In this document: piece by piece, positions 58,605-64,000 of the stretch
Layout of the letters: every line of letters starts with the position of its first letter
How positions within the stretch are numbered: the first letter of the stretch is position 1
Source: Microbacterium sp. SORGH_AS_1204
GTDB lineage: Bacteria; Actinomycetota; Actinomycetes; Actinomycetales; Microbacteriaceae
DNA length: 64,000 bases
Assembly (NCBI RefSeq): GCF_030818935.1
Contig: NZ_JAUTBD010000001.1
Location: 124,001 to 188,000, forward strand
Direction of reading: 5' to 3'
Notes under the pieces: model-generated
The model's database searches: none
Told to the model about the DNA's origin: nothing
What the model saw: only the letters and a program-made list of their open reading frames with translations
Position numbers and translations under genes: made by a program

Positions 58605-59936
58605 CTATCCGCCGGTGAAGACGAGCCAGAGGAGGACGAGGTTGAGGGTGATGAGGAACACGGATGCCAGCACCCCGGCGACCGTCGTCGCGACGCGGTT
58701 GCGGTACGCGCCGAGCACCGTGGCCCGTGCCGTCAGCGCGACGAGGGGGACCAGCGCGAAGGGGATGCCGAATGACAGCACCACCTGGCTGAGCACCAGG
58801 GCGAGGGTCGGGTCGATGCCGAGCGCGAGGATCCCCAGCGCGGGGAGGAGGGTCACGAGCCGTCGTGCCAGCAGCGGAACCCGCACCCGCAGCAGCCCGT
58901 GCATGATCTCGGCGCCCGCGTAGGCGCCGACCGATGTCGAGGCGAGTCCGCTCGCGAGCAGTCCGACCGCGAAGAGCGTCGCGACGAGGGGACCGAGCCC
59001 GTCGCGCAGCGCCGCGTAGGCGCCCTCGAGGCTGTCGGTTCCGTCGACCCCGGCCAGATTGGCGGCGGCCAGCAGCAGGATCGCGAGGTTGACGGTGCCG
59101 GCGACGGCCAGGGCGATCGTGACGTCCCAGCGGGTCGCGCGCAGCAGGCGCGGGGTGGAGATGCCGCGGGCGTCCTCCAGCGACACGGCGGCGTCAGTGG
59201 TCGACGGGAGGCCGGCGGAGGCGGCATGCGGTGTCTCGCCGGAGGGAATGAGCGCCGACGGAGCGAACCGGTCGCGCGCGAGCGCCGAGTGCGCGTAGAT
59301 GGCGTGCGGCATGATCGTCGCGCCGAGGATGGATGCCGCCAGCAGCACCGACTCCGTGCCCTCGAAGCGCGGGAGCAACCCGCCGATGACGCCGTCGGGC
59401 GCCGGGGGAGCGAAGAAGAGCCCGAACGAGAAGCCCACGGCGATGACGACGAGCAGGCCTATCAGCACCGTCTCGAAGGTTCGCGCCCCGCGCCGCGTCT
59501 GCACGAGCAGCAGGCCCATCGACACGACGCCGGTGATCGCCCCGCCCCACAGCAGGGGGATGCCGAAGAGCAGGTGCAGCGCCACGGCACCGCCGATGAC
59601 CTCGGCGACGTCGGTGGCCATCGCGACCAGCTCGGCCTGCAGCCAGTAGGCGCGTCGCGCCCACGGGCGGCGGATCCGGCGGCCGAGCACCTGCGGCAGG
59701 CTCTCGCCCGTGACGATGCCGAGCTTCGCCGAGAGGTACTGGATGAGCCACGCCATGACGTTGCCGAGCACCACCACCCACACGAGCAGGTAGCCGAATG
59801 CGGCACCCGCCGTCATGTTGCTCGCGACGTTGCCGGGATCGAGGTAGGCGACACCGGCGACCATCGCCGGCCCCAGGAGCCACAGCGCGCGCCCGGGAGC
59901 GTGGCGGCGGTCGATGGCATCCACTGTTTTCGGCAT
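58605..59936 (-). CDS. mntH: Nramp divalent metal transporter (manganese uptake)
   Basis: 443 aa, eleven membrane helices. The metal-binding motifs are present: YLDPGNVASN in helix 1 (DPGN 33-36) and MPHAIYAHS in helix 6. Imports Mn2+ (and Fe2+) with protons. TAGCTT, six bases, ATG on the minus strand gives a leaderless start; the palindromic boxes at 59927-59944 and 59954-59971 cover it. Confidence 0.94.
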   Translation of the reverse strand: MPKTVDAIDRRHAPGRALWLLGPAMVAGVAYLDPGNVASNMTAGAAFGYLLVWVVVLGNVMAWLIQYLSAKLGIVTGESLPQVLGRRIRRPWARRAYWLQAELVAMATDVAEVIGGAVALHLLFGIPLLWGGAITGVVSMGLLLVQTRRGARTFETVLIGLLVVIAVGFSFGLFFAPPAPDGVIGGLLPRFEGTESVLLAASILGATIMPHAIYAHSALARDRFAPSALIPSGETPHAASAGLPSTTDAAVSLEDARGISTPRLLRATRWDVTIALAVAGTVNLAILLLAAANLAGVDGTDSLEGAYAALRDGLGPLVATLFAVGLLASGLASTSVGAYAGAEIMHGLLRVRVPLLARRLVTLLPALGILALGIDPTLALVLSQVVLSFGIPFALVPLVALTARATVLGAYRNRVATTVAGVLASVFLITLNLVLLWLVFTGG

Positions 59937-59971
59937 GCCGAAAAGCTAGCAAGTTTTCGGGATGCCGAAAA
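59927..59971 (-). promoter_or_regulatory. Two MntR-type palindromic boxes over the mntH promoter
   Basis: TTTTCGGCATGCCGAAAA at 59927-59944 (perfect 18-base palindrome) and TTTTCGGGATGCCGAAAA at 59954-59971, one base off. The first covers the -10 element and start codon of mntH, the second the -35 position. Metal-loaded MntR bound here would shut the gene off. Confidence 0.85.
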
Positions 59972-60122
59972 GCGATGGGCGCGGGTTCGGCGATCGAGAC
60001 TCCTGTGCAAAGGTTTTTCCTCCGCCTCCGCGACGACGGTCGCAGCGGGCCGACGGAAGTGACGAACAGACGTCTCCGCCCTGCGGCGGCGAGGGCGCGC
60101 GGCGCGCGGGTAGCCTGAGGCG

Positions 60123-60776
60123 GTGACGGATGCCGACGAGACCGCGCCGGGTGCCACGCCTGCAGCATCGCCGTCCGACGAACCGGCGCACGGCGTGGGC
60201 CCGTGGTCGGGGGAGTGGCCCGGCGACCCGCGGTACGACCGCGAGCTGCTCGCGGAGGGCGACCGCCGCAACGTGGTCGACGAGTACCGCTACTGGACGA
60301 TGGACGCGATCATCGCCGACTTGGATGCCAAGCGGCATCCGTTCCACGTGGCGATCGAGAACTGGCAGCACGACCTGAACATCGGGTCGATCGTGCGCAG
60401 CGCCAACGCGTTCCTCGCCGCCGAGGTGCACATCGTCGGCAAGCGCCGCTGGAACCGCCGCGGTGCCATGGTGACCGACCGCTATCAGCACGTGCGCCAC
60501 CACGAAGACGTCGCGGCCTTCACCGAGTGGGCTCGCACGGAGGGTCTGCCCGTGATCGCGGTGGACAACGTCGAGGGGTCGGTTCCGGTCGACCGGGCCG
60601 ACCTGCCCGAGCGGTGCGTGCTGCTGTTCGGCCAGGAGGGGCCGGGGCTCTCGCCCGAGGCGATCGCCGCGGCGACCGGGGTGGTCGAGATCACGCAGTA
60701 CGGCTCGACGCGCTCGATCAACGCCGCCTCGGCGGCCGCGGTGATCATGTACGAATGGTGCCGTCGCTGGGCGTGA
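60123..60776 (+). CDS. TrmH/SpoU-family RNA 2'-O-methyltransferase
   Basis: 217 aa. SPOUT motifs: NIGSIVRSANAF (motif 1), FGQEGPGLS (motif 2) and STRSINAASAAAVIMYEW (motif 3, SAM knot). Methylates rRNA or tRNA ribose. TAGCCT (60111-60116), six bases, GTG: leaderless. The N-terminal 40 residues are polar and likely disordered. Confidence 0.92.
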   Translation: MTDADETAPGATPAASPSDEPAHGVGPWSGEWPGDPRYDRELLAEGDRRNVVDEYRYWTMDAIIADLDAKRHPFHVAIENWQHDLNIGSIVRSANAFLAAEVHIVGKRRWNRRGAMVTDRYQHVRHHEDVAAFTEWARTEGLPVIAVDNVEGSVPVDRADLPERCVLLFGQEGPGLSPEAIAAATGVVEITQYGSTRSINAASAAAVIMYEWCRRWA

Positions 60777-60800
60777 TCGCACGCGGCGGCACAGGCTGCC

Positions 60801-62129
60801 TCAGCCTCCCGCCGTCATCCATGCCTTGCCGCGCACGCGCAGACCGAGCGTGAGCGCCCGCGCGAGCATGTAGACCCCGAAGAACGCCGCGGCCAGCCAG
60901 GCGAGTCCCGCGGCGCCGCCGCCAGCGAAGACCGCGACGAGCACGAGAGCGGGAACGTACGGCACGAGGTTGAGCACACCCGCGAGCGCGAGGTAGCGCG
61001 CGTCGCCCGCGCCGATGAGCACGCCGTCGAGCACGAACACGAATGCCGCGAGCGGCTGCGCCACCGCGAGCACCAGCAGCGCGGGCTGGATGAGCGCGGC
61101 GATCTCGGCATCCCCCGTGAACACCAGTCCGAGCACGCCCGACGACGACGCCACGAGGGCGCCGACCGCCACGCCGAACCAGATGCCCCACGCGCTCGTG
61201 CGGCCGAGCACCCGCCCGACCGTCTCGGTGTCGCCGGCGCCCAGGGCACGTCCGATGAGCGCCTGTGCGGCGATCGCGAGGGCGTCGAGCGCAAAGGCTG
61301 CCGTCGAGAAGATGGTGAAGGCGATCTGCCACCCGGCGAGCTCGGCGGAGCCCAGGCCCGTGGCCACCGCCACCGTCGCCAGGAACGCCGCGCGCAGGCT
61401 CACCGTGCGCAGGAAGAGCCAGCCGCCCGAGCGCACGGTTCCGCCGAGACCCTCGCGCTGCGGGCGGACGGATGCCGCGTGCAGCCGTGCCAGTCGGCGC
61501 ACGACCAGCACGTAGGCGCCCACCATCGCCCACTGCGCCGCGACCGTGCCGACCGCGGAGCCGGCGATGCCCCAGCCGAAGCCGTAGATGAACAGCGCGT
61601 TGAGCAGGGCGTTCGCGCCAAAGCCGAGACCGGCGATCCACAGGGGTGTCACGGTGTTCTGCATGCCCCGCAGCAGGCCGGTCGCCGCGAAGACGACGAG
61701 CATCGCGGGCAGGCCCCACATCGAGATCGTCAGGTAGGTGCGGGCGTTCTCGGCGACGTCGGGCGCCGCACCGAAGAGGTCGACCACGAGCGGCGACACG
61801 ATGGCGCCGACGGCCGCGAGCACCGCGCCGAGCGCGAGCGCGAGCCACATGCCGTCGATGCCCACCGAGACCGCGCGCCCGGGCTCGCGCGCGCCGAACC
61901 GTCGCGCGACGGCCGGTGTCGTCGAGTAGGCCAGGAACACCATGAGTCCGACGATCGTGTGCAGCACCGCTCCGGCGATGCCGAGGCCCGCCAGGGGCGC
62001 GACGCCGAGGTGCCCCACCATCGCCGCGTCGACGATGAGGAAGAGGGGCTCGGCGATGAGCGCGCCGAGCGCCGGAACGGCCAACCGCAGGATGGAGCGG
62101 TTCAGCGTCGCCGGCGGTGTGGTCGTCAC
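60801..62129 (-). CDS. MATE-family efflux transporter (DinF-like)
   Basis: 442 aa, twelve membrane helices in two six-helix bundles. N-terminal LNRSILRLAVPALGALIAEPLFLIVDAAMVGHLG matches the DinF branch of MATE. Exports cationic or organic compounds with Na+ or H+. TAGGGT, six bases, GTG on the minus strand gives a leaderless start. Divergent from the M13 peptidase. Confidence 0.93.
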   Translation of the reverse strand: MTTTPPATLNRSILRLAVPALGALIAEPLFLIVDAAMVGHLGVAPLAGLGIAGAVLHTIVGLMVFLAYSTTPAVARRFGAREPGRAVSVGIDGMWLALALGAVLAAVGAIVSPLVVDLFGAAPDVAENARTYLTISMWGLPAMLVVFAATGLLRGMQNTVTPLWIAGLGFGANALLNALFIYGFGWGIAGSAVGTVAAQWAMVGAYVLVVRRLARLHAASVRPQREGLGGTVRSGGWLFLRTVSLRAAFLATVAVATGLGSAELAGWQIAFTIFSTAAFALDALAIAAQALIGRALGAGDTETVGRVLGRTSAWGIWFGVAVGALVASSSGVLGLVFTGDAEIAALIQPALLVLAVAQPLAAFVFVLDGVLIGAGDARYLALAGVLNLVPYVPALVLVAVFAGGGAAGLAWLAAAFFGVYMLARALTLGLRVRGKAWMTAGG

Positions 62130-62222
62130 TCTTCGACCCTATGGCGGACCCCCGACATCGCCCGGGCCTCACCCGCCGAGTGTTCGGAGCGGGCACAGAG
62201 AAGCGGCCTCTATCCTGTCTGC

Positions 62223-64000
62223 ATGACCGACATCCCCCGCTCCTCCGGTCTCGCGCTCGACGAGCTCAGCACCGAGATCCGCCCGCAGGACGACCTGTTC
62301 CGCCACGTGAACGGCAGCTGGCTGGAGCGCACCGAGATCCCCGACGACAAGGCCCGCTGGGGGTCGTTCCACCTCATCGCCGAGCAGGCCGAGGCCGACG
62401 TGCGCGCCATCGTGCAGGAGTCGCAAGACGCCGAGCCGGGCAGCGAAGCCCGCAAGATCGGCGACCTGTACGCCAGCTTCATGGACACCGAACGCATCGG
62501 GGCGCTCGGCGGCGAGCCCCTCGCGCCGCAGCTGGAGCGCGTCGACGGTGTCGACGGCATCCCCTCCTTCCTCCGGCTCGTCGGAGAACTCGAGCGCGAC
62601 GGCATCAGCGGCCTCATCGCCCTCTTCGTCGAACCCGACCCGGGCGACCCCACGCGGTACGTGCCGGTGATCTACCAGGGCGGCATCTCGCTGCCCGACG
62701 AGAGCTACTACACGCTCGAGAACTTCGCCGAGACGCGCGAGGCCTACCGCGGCCACATCACGCGCATCCTCGAACTCGCCGGCGTCGCCGAGGCCGCGGC
62801 ATCCGCCGATCGCATCTTCGCCCTCGAGACCGAGATCGCCTCGCACCACTGGTCGCGCGAAGACAGCCGCGACTCGGTCAAGACCTACAACCTCAAGACG
62901 TGGGTCGACACCGTCGCGCTCGCCGGTGTCGACCTCGAGCCGTGGCGCGCCGGCGTCGCGCCCGGGCACGAAGACGCCTTCGCCGAGGTCGTCGTCTACC
63001 AGCCGAGCTTCGTCGAGTCGCTCGGCGGCCTGCTCGTCGAGGAGCGTCTCGACGACTGGAAGGCATGGCTGCGCTTCAAGATCGTGCACGCGGCGGCGGC
63101 CTTCCTCTCCGACGACTTCGTCGCCGAGAACTTCGCGTTCTACGGCACGCAGCTCACCGGCGTCCCCGTCAACCGCGAGCGCTGGAAGCGCGGGGTCAGC
63201 CTCGTCGAGGCGGCGCTGGGCGAGGCGATCGGCAAGGTCTACGTCGAGCGGCACTTCACGCCGTCGGCGAAGGATGCCATGGACGGCCTCGTCGCGCACC
63301 TCATCGAGGCCTACCGCGGGTCGATCCAGAACCTCGACTGGATGACCGACGAGACGCGCGAGAGGGCCCTCGCCAAGCTCGACACCTTCGTGCCCAAGAT
63401 TGGCTACCCGGTGCGGTGGAAGGACTACTCGGCCGTCGAGATCGACGCGGGCGACCTCGTCGGCAACGTCCGGCGCGCGCACGTGTGGGAGCACGACCGT
63501 CAGCTGTCGAAGGTGGGCCAGCCGATCGACCGCGACGAGTGGTACATGACGCCGCAGACGGTCAACGCGTACTACAACCCGCTCATGAACGAGATCGTGT
63601 TCCCCGCGGCGATCCTGCAGTACCCCTTCTTCGACGCCGATCGCGACGCCGCCGCCAACTACGGCGGGATCGGCGCGGTGATCGGCCACGAGATCGGGCA
63701 CGGCTTCGATGACCAGGGCAGCCGCTTCGACGCCGACGGCTCGCTTCGCGACTGGTGGACGGATGCCGACCGCGCGGCGTTCGAGGAGCGCACCAAGGCC
63801 CTCATCGCCCAGTACGAGGCCCTCGTGCCCCAGGGGCTGGGCGACGAGCACCACGTCAACGGCAAGCTCACGATCGGCGAGAACATCGGCGACCTCGGCG
63901 GCCTCGGCATCGCGATCGCCGCGTACCGGCTCTTCCTCGCCGAGCAGGGCGAGACCGAGGCCGACGGTCCCGTGGTCGACGGGTACACCGGCATCCAGCG
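62223..64000 (+). CDS. M13-family metallopeptidase (neprilysin/PepO-like), 3' end outside window
   Basis: About 592 residues are present of about 640-650 usual. Zinc motif HEIGH at 489-493 and the third-ligand Glu553 in GENIGDLGG; NAYYNP precedes them as in the family. No signal peptide or transmembrane helix, so probably a cytoplasmic oligopeptidase. TATCCT (62211-62216), six bases, ATG: leaderless. The substrate-contacting C-terminal end is missing. Confidence 0.93.
   Translation, partial: MTDIPRSSGLALDELSTEIRPQDDLFRHVNGSWLERTEIPDDKARWGSFHLIAEQAEADVRAIVQESQDAEPGSEARKIGDLYASFMDTERIGALGGEPLAPQLERVDGVDGIPSFLRLVGELERDGISGLIALFVEPDPGDPTRYVPVIYQGGISLPDESYYTLENFAETREAYRGHITRILELAGVAEAAASADRIFALETEIASHHWSREDSRDSVKTYNLKTWVDTVALAGVDLEPWRAGVAPGHEDAFAEVVVYQPSFVESLGGLLVEERLDDWKAWLRFKIVHAAAAFLSDDFVAENFAFYGTQLTGVPVNRERWKRGVSLVEAALGEAIGKVYVERHFTPSAKDAMDGLVAHLIEAYRGSIQNLDWMTDETRERALAKLDTFVPKIGYPVRWKDYSAVEIDAGDLVGNVRRAHVWEHDRQLSKVGQPIDRDEWYMTPQTVNAYYNPLMNEIVFPAAILQYPFFDADRDAAANYGGIGAVIGHEIGHGFDDQGSRFDADGSLRDWWTDADRAAFEERTKALIAQYEALVPQGLGDEHHVNGKLTIGENIGDLGGLGIAIAAYRLFLAEQGETEADGPVVDGYTGIQ

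Overview
The window is chromosomal DNA from a high-GC Gram-positive bacterium. The very high GC content, the many GTG starts, the HspR/HAIR heat-shock circuit, an actinobacterial-type ferredoxin sulfite reductase and an ECF42-type sigma factor all suggest an actinomycete. The closest feel is Microbacteriaceae, probably Microbacterium, but that is an inference from gene content and sequence style, not from a database search. I recognise no rRNA, tRNA, CRISPR array, integrase or transposase.

Layout, left to right. (1) 1-4207, minus: an assimilatory sulfate reduction operon, sir-cysH-cysD-cysN, in which every junction overlaps by 1-4 bases; cysN runs off the left edge. (2) 4442-5832: two divergent MarR-like regulators, both histidine-rich, share a 107-bp gap with repeated TGACATG-type half-sites. 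(3) 5992-9238: an MFS transporter and a divergent DEAD-box RNA helicase. (4) 9507-22572: a two-armed catabolic locus around a GntR/UTRA regulator. The left arm is amidase, two APH/choline-kinase-like phosphotransferases, a class-III PLP enzyme and a HAD phosphatase. The right arm is a small membrane protein, an SSS symporter, an SDR, a second amidase, an ornithine-cyclodeaminase-like enzyme and a sarcosine-oxidase-like flavoenzyme. Matching 14-bp palindromes sit in front of both arms. (5) 22859-26982: dnaK-grpE-dnaJ-hspR with a HAIR operator; a distant clpB (37537) carries a second one. (6) 27045-31703: an unknown protein and a heterodimeric ABC exporter. (7) 31704-41125: two glycosyltransferases, a GlxA-type regulator, clpB and a nitroreductase, separated by long gene-free stretches of palindromic or tandem repeats. 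(8) 41126-49781: zwf divergent from a GH15 glycosidase, a VOC protein, an ABC-2 transporter with a LuxR-type two-component system, and an FMN reductase. (9) 50066-55069: ECF42 sigma factor with its YCII partner, exodeoxyribonuclease III, a membrane protein of unknown function and pyrE. (10) 55422-64000: a HAD-IIA phosphatase with a tiny membrane protein, CsbD, an SDR, an Nramp transporter and MntR-type regulator with two palindromic boxes, a TrmH-family methyltransferase, a MATE exporter and an M13 peptidase cut by the right edge.

The most interesting locus is the amidase/kinase/PLP-lyase/symporter cluster. It reads as import and deamidation of an unknown amide, then breakdown of an amino alcohol through its phosphate ester. 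Two wider patterns also stand out. Many genes have a TANNNT-like hexamer placed exactly so that transcription would start on the A/G of the start codon (leaderless). The gene-free gaps hold several distinct families of palindromic or tandem repeats.
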